Positions 16,801 to 24,179 are shown, numbered from the stretch's first letter. The stretch: DNA of 64,000 nt from Sphingobium algorifonticola (GCF_004005485.1 NZ_RZUL01000001.1:620001-684000); one strand, 5' to 3'. Numbers and translations are program-made. The notes: generated by a model from the letters alone, not told the origin.

Positions 16801-19298
16801 GCGACTTCACGATCACGGCGACCGGCGGCGGCGTGCTCCAGTCCGGCACGGTGCGCGCCGGGCGCAGCCTGACGTTCACGGGCACCAGCGTCACCGCAGG
16901 CACCGTCTTTGCGGGCGATGACCTCACGCTCAATGCGCTGGCCGGGGTCGCCACGCTTCAGAACGGCACCACGACCGGGCTCGGCGCATCCGGCGGCAGC
17001 ATATTGACTGTCTCGGGCACCAATGGCGCCGTGGCATTCAACGCGACGTCGGCGGACGATATCGTCATTACCGGCGGTACGGATGCCTTCATTTCCACCC
17101 AGGCCAATGCCGGACGCGACATCCTTGTGACCGCGACATCGGGCAACGCGTTCCTCAATACGCTGACGGCGGCCCGCACGATCGACGCGACCGTCAACGG
17201 CGCCGTCTCGGTCGGTTCGGCCACCAGCGGCGGACTCCTCCGCCTGCGCTCGATCACGGACAGTATCGGTGGCGGATCCTTGACCGGCGGCAGCATCAGC
17301 CTGTCCGGCGATCGGGGCGTCAGCCTCGGACAACTATCGTCCGGCAGCACCGCGAATATCACCGCCGCCAACGGTCTGATCGCCCTCGATAATGTGACGG
17401 CGGCCGGACGAATCGACGCCACCGCGCAGGGGATCGCGATCAGCGGACCGGGCACGCTTACCTTCGGAACGGTAACGGCGACCGGGGGCACCGTGACGCT
17501 CGGCGCGGCCGCTCTCAGCGCCGATCGACTTGACGCCACCGGCGCGATCGCGGTCGCCGCGACCGACGGCAACGCGACGCTCGGGGCGCTTGCCTCGGGC
17601 ACGACCATCGACGTTACGGCCAGCCGCGCCATCGCCCTCACATCGGCCACGGCCACCGGCGCGCTGCGCGTCGCGGCTAACGGGGGCACGCTCACCGGCG
17701 GATCGCTTACCGGCGGCACTCTCGCGCTGACCGGCGATCAGGGCATTTCCGTCACCCAACTGCGCGCCAACGGCACGGCGGTGCTCGCCGCAGCCAATGG
17801 TGCAATCGTGCTGCCCGATCTGGCGGCCGCCGGTAGCGTCAGCGCGACCGCCCGCAGCGTCGATATCAGCGGCGCAGGCACGCTGGCCTTCAACAGCGTC
17901 ACGGCGACGGCAGGGCCGATTGCCCTGCGCGCCGCCACGCTAACGGCCGACGATCTCACCACCCCCGCCGCCGTCAGCCTGACCAGCACGGGCAGCTTCG
18001 TAAGCGCGTCGGATATCGACGGCAGCAGCCTTGCGATCGTTTCCGCGCGCGAGGCGAGCCTGGGCGGGCCGGTGACGATCGGCGGACCGCTGACGATCGC
18101 CGCCGCCGGGGTGGCGACGATCACCGGTGGCACCGTCTCCGCCCGCACGATCGACATCCGGTCGCGCGACATAGTGATCGGTGCGGGCGCGCAGCTGGGC
18201 GTGCGCGGCGTCACCACGGGCCTGTCGCTCACCAACACCGACAACCAGCGGCAGACCTTCATCGGCGGCGGATCTTTGACCGGCAGCTACAGCCTGTCGG
18301 CCACAGAAATCTCGCAGCTGTTTGCCGACAGTATCGCTGTGACGGGCAACCGGGTCTCGGCGGCGCAATCGACTGCGTTCGGATCGTCGCGCGCGGCCGA
18401 TGTGTCGGTACGCGACTTCACCGTGACGGCCGGGGCAACGGGCAACATCGCCAGCACGGGGACCTTTTCGATCGTCTCGACCGGCAAGGTGCGCGTGCAG
18501 GGGGCCGTCCGCTTTACCGGGCTTGCGCCGCAGGGCGGCCTGACGATCAATGCGCAGGAAGCGGTCGAGGTGATCGCGGGCAGCGGCCTCATCGACCTGC
18601 AGGGTGCAAATGCAACGCCGGGCGGCACGCTCCAGATGACCAGTGCCGACGTGATCGTCGCCACATTGGCGGCCATGGATGATGTGAGCGCCGCCACCAC
18701 GCTCGATGCGCGCAGCGAGCGGCTGGGGCAGAATGACGGCATCGTCGTGCAGGATGGCTATCTGCGCGCGGGCGCCATCCGCCTGGCCGTATCCGGGGGC
18801 GCCTATATCCAGAACAGCGGATCGACCGACGCCTTTGCCGACCGGCGCGGCTTTACCGCGGGCAGCATCCGCATCGACGCGGCGAATGCCAGCACGCAGA
18901 TCGTCCTGAACGGACAGCTGATCGACACCGTCCGCGGCTTTGTGACCGGCAAGGATGCCATCGCGCTGCTGTCCATCAACGGCGTGGCAGGCGGTCAGGT
19001 CGGCCAATATGCCGACCGCTCGACGCTGAACGGGTGCCTGATTGCCAATCCCGCCGGGTGCGACGCGCCTGCCGTGTCGACGCCGGACAATCGCGATGCG
19101 ATCGACCGCATTCTTGACCCGACCGTTGCCGTCGCACAGATTTTCCCGGTCGCCATCGTGCAGCTGCGCGATTTCGTGGCGGAAGGCTATCCGCCGCTGA
19201 TCGACGAGCCGGTGACGGGCGCGGGTAACGAGGATTTGTGGGACAGCAATTGCAGTGTCGCGGGGGACGAAGGATGCCCCGATCCTGCATCGCCCTGA
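10881..19298 (+). CDS. Giant TpsA exoprotein, filamentous haemagglutinin type (2805 aa)
   Basis: A signal peptide (residues 1 to about 31) is followed by a TPS secretion domain. Its signature is the variant SVWFYTPGGFVVGSTGVLDI instead of the classical NPNG motif. Then come right-handed beta-helix repeats. Residues about 890-1730 are extremely glycine-rich, alternating strand-forming stretches with ATGGAGG...GNGTGG inserts. Residues about 2130-2370 hold two related repeats of roughly 120-140 residues. Mature-region Cys occur in five close pairs; the last (NCSVAGDEGC) sits 14 residues from the end. The preceding TpsB gene overlaps by 4 bp; GGAGG suits ATG 10884 better than ATG 10881. The product is probably a surface fibre or adhesin; no toxin domain is seen at the C-terminus. 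Confidence 0.92.
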   Translation: MMGKLRRRLFTTCATAIVMGGIAGIVPLDAQGGFLGNVTGTVGSPGIFRGSMDIIEVNNPQTIVDWRPNDQVGTGAIDFLPDGNMVLYRNNPSAGLTNYTVLNRIQPVDVATGLPTSRVIELNGTIQSRIDGAPGGSVWFYTPGGFVVGSTGVLDIGNLVLSSNPIDTTGGLFGPGNTIRFRGAAGNAAGVTINSGAQITASAANSYVALVAPRVEQGGTVAVNGSTAYVAAEQADIRINGGLFDIAVTVGTTDTNGVVHTGTTNGPASTNNPPSAPDNQRVFMVAVPKNNALTMLLSGDVGYPAAASVAQENSAVVLSAGYDIAGGLIDAPSSGAGTGTASLSLGAGTWSSPVDAAANSAITIAGAGLTRFAGNTTLTALGSIALTAGIGKTIEALGDLRLVAGNGAIGGAVGISATGGSIVAAPGSVAVTGQLAIDASGNGNPIVPDATGGSIVISANAAAITTGSLVANAAANASSDNNRSGTATGGSVTLTATNGATLGLGNVNVDASGNSLFTSVPNQIGGNAQGGVVRINATASTTTFGTVELRAQATGGTSSTGAAGRATAGDIYVDLSGGTHNWTSLFGDVTSAMGYSTNGGPLGGSLPGANGISLDVYNNARLALAQSVSLYGDTAILGLGGSAPTPAQASTIVARARDGGTIAVTSDFFARAGVQSNPFNPGSPTSTSVPNGFGGTIQVSAEGGTFSAGGLSLAANAEGLGGAQSGGTMTGGTISVFATRNNGLRGALSITDCASFLCRLSANGIGATATNGTNGTGGSILLYSSDADLSIPGVLEITAIGRAGGSIGSDGIVGATGTGTGGLITIESRFGALGNGILTLGTVDAGADGSATPLGEGAFFNEGDGGLGQGGTIAVNLLGGQLNATTITAAARGIGGASALNCPTCGSGGGTTAFVAGTGQGGSATFVLGGGTGTIGTIDISATGTGGAAQSGAGAAVTSAISGAGVGGTASFEATSGALTVGTLRIGAEGTGGESIDVIDGNGADGNSGTGGVARFRMDSGTTAAVTVTSLLVAASGTGSAGGNSGFQEATTSFRAGNGGGGTGGEIDFLLAGGILSAPSITLSALGTGGAGGDNANGGNGGNAGNSTGGTARLAFSSEGHSIGSVTVSAVGTGGAAGNARRVIGFDLNDDPIYAYGPGAGGSGGNGTGGTAAFLLDVDPVFANLTVDASGIGSVGGVGATGGTGGSGFGGTGGTGADLTVTFGTLTVTNQLRVLAQGTGGAGGDGFSGRGGDGGNGTGGDAGLTVAGPSALVQTNLLTVSAGGLGGAGGRSGVQGGAGINGTNGGVALGGAAAVRITDNGTIELGGQSRISADATGGAGTIGTGSTVAGNGGDGGAGGNATGGSARVLAENGTVRQTAPGTLTIAANATGGLGAPGLPDGGSGGGGGNATGGIAQLDGSSAVLELQTVILSANATGAAGRDGGSGGNGGVATGGTAGLGLFDFTGSPGPSVAPLAPEATIASLEIATDATGGSGGSGTTGNAGSGGAATGGTASASVSGATGATVAALAIRAAATGGAGGLSAGPGQPGAAGGNALGGQAQLNVIADGTLDLTGGLAIAADATGGAGSGGATGTTGGTGGRGGNGRGGSSGLTIDTATLRTAAFTANSLSARGTGGAGGTGGTGSATGASGGIGGDGGEGTGGTTQFSAANGNFALADLTMAANGIGGDGGAGGTGPGFPGNPSATPPIPPSGPVQSGNGAGGFATGGTARLLNGDGGTLATGALRSIANVAMQANGDFQTAGGFAGGTQGGSIVITDSSGAPGGGLSIGGTLDAEALGANCACTGIAVGSSRNSIRAGSATFITNDALAFTFGLNGQLRTTDGLQAFGDASITITQTALGPALTPGLFGGFVSLESFGDITASPLARIQATNAIAIRSFDGAINMTQLTAGTTIDLATSDDFIGVGTASAGTGITIDSGANLIANFLTAGTGDIVLTSRDGQTQISNSTAGRDFTITATGGGVLQSGTVRAGRSLTFTGTSVTAGTVFAGDDLTLNALAGVATLQNGTTTGLGASGGSILTVSGTNGAVAFNATSADDIVITGGTDAFISTQANAGRDILVTATSGNAFLNTLTAARTIDATVNGAVSVGSATSGGLLRLRSITDSIGGGSLTGGSISLSGDRGVSLGQLSSGSTANITAANGLIALDNVTAAGRIDATAQGIAISGPGTLTFGTVTATGGTVTLGAAALSADRLDATGAIAVAATDGNATLGALASGTTIDVTASRAIALTSATATGALRVAANGGTLTGGSLTGGTLALTGDQGISVTQLRANGTAVLAAANGAIVLPDLAAAGSVSATARSVDISGAGTLAFNSVTATAGPIALRAATLTADDLTTPAAVSLTSTGSFVSASDIDGSSLAIVSAREASLGGPVTIGGPLTIAAAGVATITGGTVSARTIDIRSRDIVIGAGAQLGVRGVTTGLSLTNTDNQRQTFIGGGSLTGSYSLSATEISQLFADSIAVTGNRVSAAQSTAFGSSRAADVSVRDFTVTAGATGNIASTGTFSIVSTGKVRVQGAVRFTGLAPQGGLTINAQEAVEVIAGSGLIDLQGANATPGGTLQMTSADVIVATLAAMDDVSAATTLDARSERLGQNDGIVVQDGYLRAGAIRLAVSGGAYIQNSGSTDAFADRRGFTAGSIRIDAANASTQIVLNGQLIDTVRGFVTGKDAIALLSINGVAGGQVGQYADRSTLNGCLIANPAGCDAPAVSTPDNRDAIDRILDPTVAVAQIFPVAIVQLRDFVAEGYPPLIDEPVTGAGNEDLWDSNCSVAGDEGCPDPASP
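13550..16080 (+). repeat. Glycine-rich (PGRS-like) repeat block inside tpsA
   Basis: About 2.5 kb encoding alternating units: a stretch of about 30-40 residues with beta-strand character (Thr/Val/Leu/Ile) and a glycine-asparagine loop of 15-30 residues flanked by TGGAGG-like and GN(A/G)TGG-like edges. Roughly a dozen units are visible, imperfect and of variable length. The pattern suggests long surface loops inserted at a constant position on a beta-helix. Confidence 0.7.
17277..18000 (+). repeat. Tandem duplication within the C-terminal third of tpsA
   Basis: Two adjacent related blocks are visible in translation. One starts GGSLTGGSISLSGDRGVSLG, the next GGSLTGGTLALTGDQGISVT. Each continues with the same order of motifs (AANG-IAL/IVL, then ISGPGTLTF or ISGAGTLAF, then VTATGG/VTATAG). 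Identity is partial, so the duplication is old or under diversifying change. Confidence 0.6.
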
Positions 19299-19370
19299 AC
19301 CGATGGCCTGCACCGGATCGCCTGGACCGGCGGCGCAACGAAACGGACTGACACCAGAGGGGGAACACGC

Positions 19371-21017
19371 ATGACGAAGGCTTCCGACCTGTTCATCCAA
19401 TGCCTTGAGGAAGAAGGCTGCGAGTATATTTTCGGGGTGCCGGGCGAGGAGAATCTCGACATGCTCGACAGCCTCAGCCGGTCCAAATCGATCAAGCTCA
19501 TCCTGACCCGGCATGAGCAGGGCGCGGGCTTCATGGCGGCGACTTATGGCCGCCATACCGGCAAGACCGGCGTCTGCATGGCGACGCTGGGGCCAGGGGC
19601 AACCAATTTCGTGACGGCGGCGGCCTATGCGCAACTGGGCGGCATGCCGATCCTGATGGTGACGGGGCAGAAGCCGATCAAGAAAAGCAAGCAAGGCCGC
19701 TTCCAGATTCTGGATGTCGTGTCGATGATGGGACCGATCACCAAATATACCCATCAGCTTGCCAGCGCCGACAATATTCCAAGCCGCGTGCGCGAAGCCT
19801 TTCGCCTCGCCGAGGAGGAAAAGCCCGGCGCGACGCATCTGGAGTTCCCCGAGGATGTCGCCGACGAGCATACCGATTCCACACCGATCAAGCCCAGCCT
19901 CGCCCGCCGCCCCTCCGCCGATCCCAAGGCGGTGCGCGCCGCGGTCAATATGCTGGAAAAGGCCAAGGCCCCCGTCCTCGTCATCGGCGCTGGCGCCAAT
20001 CGCAAGATGACCGGGCGCATGCTGCTGCAATTCGTGGAAAAGACCGGCATCCCCTTCCTCACCACGCAACTCGGCAAGGGCGTGATCGACGAAACCCATC
20101 CCAAGTTCCTGGGCTGCGCGGCGCTCTCCGCCGGGGATTTCGTGCATCGTGCGATCGGCGCGGCTGACCTCATCGTCAACATCGGCCATGATGTGATCGA
20201 AAAGCCGCCTTTCTTCATGAAGAATGACGGCGGCACCCCGGTCATCCACGTGTCCACCCGCTCGGCCGAAGTCGATCCGGTCTATTTCCCGCAGGTGGAA
20301 GTGATCGGCGATATCGCCAATGCCATCTGGCAGATGAAGGAAGACATCGTGCCGCAAGGCTGGGGCTGCGAAAAGATGCTGGCCTATCGCGCGGCCGAAG
20401 TCGCGCATACCGCCAGCCTGGACGGCGACGCCCGCTTCCCCATCTTCCCCCCCTATCTGGTCCGCAAGATCCGCGAGGTGATGCCCAACGACGGCATCAT
20501 CTGTCTCGACAATGGCGTCTACAAGATATGGTTCGCCCGCAACTATCCCGCGCGGCAGCAGAATACCGTGCTGCTCGACAATGCCCTGGCGACGATGGGC
20601 GCGGGGCTTCCGTCGGCGATGGCCAGCGCCATGGTCTATCCCGATCGCAAGGTGATGGCGATCTGCGGCGATGGCGGCTTCATGATGAACAGCCAGGAAA
20701 TGGAAACCGCCGTGCGGTTGAAGCTGAACATCACCGTGCTGATCCTGAACGACGGCAGTTACGGGATGATCCGCTGGAAACAGGCCAATATGGGTTTCGA
20801 GGACTGGGGACTGACCTACGGCAATCCCGATTTCGTGAAATATGCGCAGGCCTATGGCGCGCATGGCCATCGCGTCGAAAGCGCCGCGCATCTGGAGGAA
20901 CTGCTGCGTCATACCCGCGACACGCCGGGCGTCCACCTGATCGACTGTCCGGTCGACTACAGCGAGAACGACCGGATATTGAACAAGGATATCAAGGAAC
21001 TGAGCGCCGCGCTTTAG
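19371..21017 (+). CDS. Acetolactate synthase large-subunit-like ThDP enzyme
   Basis: A 548-residue enzyme with the three ThDP domains in order: N-terminal PYR domain with catalytic Glu49 (TRHEQGAGFMA), central domain (about 195-330) and C-terminal PP domain with GDGGFMMNSQEM...NDGSYG. This is the acetolactate synthase branch, joining two pyruvates or a pyruvate and another 2-oxo acid. No ilvN small regulatory subunit or ilvC lies nearby, so a catabolic or special-purpose role is more likely than main branched-chain synthesis. A palindromic repeat follows, then an aldehyde dehydrogenase, suggesting the pair acts on linked 2-oxo acid/aldehyde chemistry. The exact substrate is not readable. Confidence 0.85.
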   Translation: MTKASDLFIQCLEEEGCEYIFGVPGEENLDMLDSLSRSKSIKLILTRHEQGAGFMAATYGRHTGKTGVCMATLGPGATNFVTAAAYAQLGGMPILMVTGQKPIKKSKQGRFQILDVVSMMGPITKYTHQLASADNIPSRVREAFRLAEEEKPGATHLEFPEDVADEHTDSTPIKPSLARRPSADPKAVRAAVNMLEKAKAPVLVIGAGANRKMTGRMLLQFVEKTGIPFLTTQLGKGVIDETHPKFLGCAALSAGDFVHRAIGAADLIVNIGHDVIEKPPFFMKNDGGTPVIHVSTRSAEVDPVYFPQVEVIGDIANAIWQMKEDIVPQGWGCEKMLAYRAAEVAHTASLDGDARFPIFPPYLVRKIREVMPNDGIICLDNGVYKIWFARNYPARQQNTVLLDNALATMGAGLPSAMASAMVYPDRKVMAICGDGGFMMNSQEMETAVRLKLNITVLILNDGSYGMIRWKQANMGFEDWGLTYGNPDFVKYAQAYGAHGHRVESAAHLEELLRHTRDTPGVHLIDCPVDYSENDRILNKDIKELSAAL

Positions 21018-21121
21018 TCTCCCTCTCCCCTTCAGGGGAGAGGGCCGGGGAGAGGGGAACATAGTCCGACGTTCCGCGCTTCCCCCTCTCCCTAACCCTC
21101 TCCCCTGAAGGGGAGAGGGGA
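21018..21121. repeat. Pair of REP-like palindromes in inverted arrangement
   Basis: Two palindromic units, CCCTCTCCCCTTCAGGGGAG at 21021-21040 (continuing to 21044) and a matching unit ending at 21120, each fold on themselves and also pair with each other. Between them is about 50 bp. Such GGGGAGAGGG units are scattered through sphingomonad genomes. The right end supplies purine-rich DNA just before the next gene's start. Confidence 0.8.
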
Positions 21122-21135
21122 CCATGAGGACCATC

Positions 21136-22569
21136 ATGACCCAACTCAAATCCGTCTATCCGCTCTATCTCAACAACAAGGCGGTCCAGCCCAACACCGA
21201 CCTCGAAGTGACCGACAAGTTCACCGGGGAAGTTGCGTTCCGCGTGGCGCAGGCGGACAGGGCGACGATCGAGGAAGGCATTGCCGGCGCGGTGCGCGCG
21301 GCCGAGCCGATGGCGCGCATGGCCGCCTATGAACGCCAGGCGGTGCTCCAGCATTGCGTCGATCGGTTCAAGCAACGGTTCGACGAGCTGGCCTATGCGC
21401 TGTGCGTGGAAGCGGGCAAGCCGATCAAGGACAGCGAAGGCGAAGTCGGCCGCCTGATCGACACCTTCCGCATCGCCGCGGAGGAAAGCGTGCGGATGAC
21501 CGGCGAAGTCCAGCCGCTCGACATATCCCCGCGCGCAAAGGGCTATCAGGGCATATGGAAGCGCGTGCCGATCGGCCCGTGCAGCTTCATTTCGCCCTTC
21601 AACTTCCCGCTCAATCTTGCCGCGCACAAGATCGCGCCCGCCATCGCCGTCGGCTGCCCCTTTGTCATGAAACCCGCCAGCCGCACCCCGCTGGGCGCGA
21701 TCATCATGGGCGAGATACTCGCCGAAACCGACCTGCCCGAAGGCGCGTTCTCCATCCTCCCCGCCCATCGCGAAGGGGCGGACCTGTTCACCGAGGACGA
21801 CCGGCTGAAGCTGCTCTCCTTCACCGGCAGTCCCGGCGTCGGCTGGGATTTGAAAGCGAAGGCGGGAAAGAAGAAAGTGGTGCTGGAACTGGGCGGCAAC
21901 GCCGCGGTCATCATCGATGCCGACGCCGATCTCGACGATGCGCTGGAACGGGTGATCTTCGGCGCTTTCTACCAGTCGGGCCAGAGCTGCATCGGGGTGC
22001 AGCGGATCATCATCCACGAGCGCATCTATGACCGGTTCCGCGACATGCTGGTCGCGAAAACCAAAACGCTGGTGGCGGGCGATCCCAAGGATCGCGCCAC
22101 GTTCGTCGGCCCGATGATTTCGCAAGGCGAGGCGAAGCGGCTCGACGGCTGGATACAGGCGGCGATCGCGGGCGGCGCGACCCTGCTGTGCGGCGGCAAG
22201 CGCGACGGCGCGATGCTGGAGGCGACTCTCCTTGAAAATGTCGATCGCAAAGCCGACGCCTATCGCGAGGAAGCCTTCGGTCCGCTGGCGCTGCTGAGCC
22301 GATTCGACGATTTCGACGCCGCGCTGGAGGAAGTGAACGACAGCAAGTTCGGATTGCAGGCGGGCATCTTCACCCGCGACCTGTTCAAGATGTTCGACGC
22401 GTGGGACCGGCTGGACGTCGGCGGCATCGTCATCAACGACGTGCCGAGCTATCGCGTGGACAACATGCCCTATGGTGGGGTCAAGGATTCGGGGCTGGGG
22501 CGCGAGGGCATACGCTTTGCGATGGAGGACATGACCGAAATCCGCAACCTCGTCATCCGGCGCAACTGA
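21136..22569 (+). CDS. Aldehyde dehydrogenase family protein
   Basis: A 477-residue NAD(P)+-dependent aldehyde dehydrogenase. Catalytic C285 lies in SGQSCIGVQR and general base E251 in VVLELGGNAA, the usual 34 residues apart. The coenzyme-binding region (SFISPFNFPLNLAAHKIAPA, about 155-174) and the C-terminal PYGGVKDSGLGREG are intact. It is closest in style to glyceraldehyde-3-phosphate/succinate-semialdehyde type ALDHs, but the substrate is not known. ATG 21136 is preferred because AGGA sits 6 nt upstream; ATG 21124 abuts the REP-like palindrome. Probably expressed with the upstream ThDP enzyme. Confidence 0.9.
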   Translation: MTQLKSVYPLYLNNKAVQPNTDLEVTDKFTGEVAFRVAQADRATIEEGIAGAVRAAEPMARMAAYERQAVLQHCVDRFKQRFDELAYALCVEAGKPIKDSEGEVGRLIDTFRIAAEESVRMTGEVQPLDISPRAKGYQGIWKRVPIGPCSFISPFNFPLNLAAHKIAPAIAVGCPFVMKPASRTPLGAIIMGEILAETDLPEGAFSILPAHREGADLFTEDDRLKLLSFTGSPGVGWDLKAKAGKKKVVLELGGNAAVIIDADADLDDALERVIFGAFYQSGQSCIGVQRIIIHERIYDRFRDMLVAKTKTLVAGDPKDRATFVGPMISQGEAKRLDGWIQAAIAGGATLLCGGKRDGAMLEATLLENVDRKADAYREEAFGPLALLSRFDDFDAALEEVNDSKFGLQAGIFTRDLFKMFDAWDRLDVGGIVINDVPSYRVDNMPYGGVKDSGLGREGIRFAMEDMTEIRNLVIRRN

Positions 22570-22581
22570 GCGCATTTCGGA

Positions 22582-22610
22582 TTGAAACTGCGCCCCGGTC
22601 GGCGCTAGGG
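22582..22610 (+). promoter_or_regulatory. Candidate sigma70-type promoter for the multihaem operon
   Basis: TTGAAA at 22582-22587, a 17-bp spacer and CTAGGG at 22605-22610 lie 85 bp before the first gene of the plus-strand cytochrome arm. The -35 and spacing are good; the -10 departs from consensus. GCGCTAGGGTG recurs upstream of the divergent CcmI-like gene (near 38726-38736), which hints at a shared start-site context. Confidence 0.35.
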
Positions 22611-22694
22611 TGCGACACAGAAACAGGCGGTCGCTCGCATACTGACGGGGGCGTGCCCGGCCGATCCGGCCCGGCGCGGATTGGGGGCGTACAG

Positions 22695-24155
22695 ATGGGT
22701 TTTCGGGGCAGAAGCATCCGCATCAGGGCGGCTGTAGCGGCAGGTCTGCTGCTGGCCGCACTTGCGTTGCTGACGGTGATCCCGATTGCCGGGCTTTCCA
22801 ACAGCGCCGGGCAGAAATCGCTGTTTTCTGCGGTGTTGAACGCCGCAACATCCGCAACTTCGTTGGACCGCAAACCGGCGGCGACGGCCACGCGCGGCAC
22901 CTTCACCGGTGTCGCGTCCTGCGCCGGCACGACCTGCCACGGACGGATGGAAGCCGATGGCAAGGTGGTGCGGCAGGACGAGTTGCAACGCTGGCAGGAA
23001 CCGTCCACGCAGGGCGGCGCGCACAGCCGCGCCTTCGCGGTGCTGGGTGGCGCGCGCAGCCGCCAGATCGCGGCGACGCTCGGCATCGGCGATCCGACCG
23101 CTGCCACCGAATGCCTCGGCTGTCACGCAACCCCGACATCGGGTCCGCGCGGCGACCGCTTTTTGACGCAGGACGGCGTGGGATGCGAGGCATGCCATGG
23201 CCCGGCGGGCGGCTGGATCGCCTCGCATTACGCCGTCGGCGCGAGCCATGCGACCAATGTCTCCAATGGCCTGGTCCCGCTCGACCGGCCCGCCGCCCGC
23301 GCCGCCGTCTGCCTCGACTGCCATTTCGGCAGCGACCGGCCCGGCCAGTTCGTCACGCACCGGATCATGGCGGCGGGCCATCCCCGCATCGCCTTCGAGC
23401 TGGACCTGTTTTCCACGCTTCAGGCGCATCATGACGAGGATGCCGATTATGTCAGCCGCAAGGGGCGACCCGACAGCCTCCGCCTGTGGGCGGTAGGGCA
23501 GGCGCTGGCGCTGGAACGCTCGCTCTCGCTCTACGCCGGGGCGCGCGGCACCGAAGGCGTGTTCCCGGAGTTTTACTTCCTCGATTGCCATAGCTGCCAC
23601 CGCCGCATCTACGATCAGGACAGCCGCGTCAAAAGCTGGGAAGCCAACCCCGGCCGCCCCATCCCGCCGGGCATGCCGCCCTATAATGACGAGAACATCA
23701 TCATGCTGTCTGCCGCCGCGCAGGTCGCGGCCCCTGCCCTTGCTGCCCGGTTCGAAAGCGACAGCCGCGCATTTCATGCCGCCATGGGCCGGGATCGCGC
23801 GAGCAGCGTCGCGGCGGCCCGACGTCTCGCGGCCAGCGCCGCCGCCCTCGCCGCGCAGTTCGCCAGCGCGCCGCCGGGGGGCGACATGGCCTTTGCCATC
23901 GTCGAGCGGATCGCTGGCCAGGCCATCGCGCCGCGCTTCACCGATTATGAAGGGTCGGTCCAGGCCGTCATGGGGCTGGACACGCTGCTCAATGCGCTGG
24001 TCAAATCGGGCCGGGTGACGGTCGGCGCGGCGGCGGGCATCCGCGCCGACATCAACCGCGCCTATGCCGCCGTACGCGAACCCAACAGCTTCCGCCCCGG
24101 CGATTTCCGCATGGCACTGGGCAGCGCGGCGCGCGGCATCGGGGCGTTGCGGTGA
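22695..24155 (+). CDS. Pentahaem c-type cytochrome (cytochrome c554-like)
   Basis: A 486-residue protein with an N-terminal signal or anchor (about 10-33) and five haem-binding motifs: a CX4CH motif at C76-H82 (CAGTTCH), then CLGCH (140), CEACH (164), CLDCH (206) and CHSCH (298). The surrounding pattern (VGCEACHGPAGGWIASH, FVTHRIMAAGHPR) is that of the multihaem cytochrome c554-type family, periplasmic electron carriers. The C-terminal 190 residues are helical without haem motifs. ATG 22695 follows GGGGGCG. It opens the plus-strand operon with the lipoprotein, barrel and decahaem cytochrome, so a role as periplasmic relay is likely. Upstream in-frame codons lie inside the previous gene and are not used. 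Confidence 0.88.
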   Translation: MGFRGRSIRIRAAVAAGLLLAALALLTVIPIAGLSNSAGQKSLFSAVLNAATSATSLDRKPAATATRGTFTGVASCAGTTCHGRMEADGKVVRQDELQRWQEPSTQGGAHSRAFAVLGGARSRQIAATLGIGDPTAATECLGCHATPTSGPRGDRFLTQDGVGCEACHGPAGGWIASHYAVGASHATNVSNGLVPLDRPAARAAVCLDCHFGSDRPGQFVTHRIMAAGHPRIAFELDLFSTLQAHHDEDADYVSRKGRPDSLRLWAVGQALALERSLSLYAGARGTEGVFPEFYFLDCHSCHRRIYDQDSRVKSWEANPGRPIPPGMPPYNDENIIMLSAAAQVAAPALAARFESDSRAFHAAMGRDRASSVAAARRLAASAAALAAQFASAPPGGDMAFAIVERIAGQAIAPRFTDYEGSVQAVMGLDTLLNALVKSGRVTVGAAAGIRADINRAYAAVREPNSFRPGDFRMALGSAARGIGALR

Positions 24156-24179
24156 AGCCTGTCATGACCAAGGCCATGT

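Noticed and set aside
14345..16954. 869-residue open frame on the minus strand inside tpsA, Pro/Ala rich
   Set aside because: It is the reverse reading of the glycine-rich repeat, where GGC/GCC codons give few stops on either strand. It has no start signal and no known domain.
17940..21149. 1069-residue open minus-strand frame across the end of tpsA and the acetolactate synthase gene
   Set aside because: It crosses two well-supported genes and a repeat. High GC makes long antisense frames common, and its composition (His, Arg, Asp rich) is typical of shadow frames.
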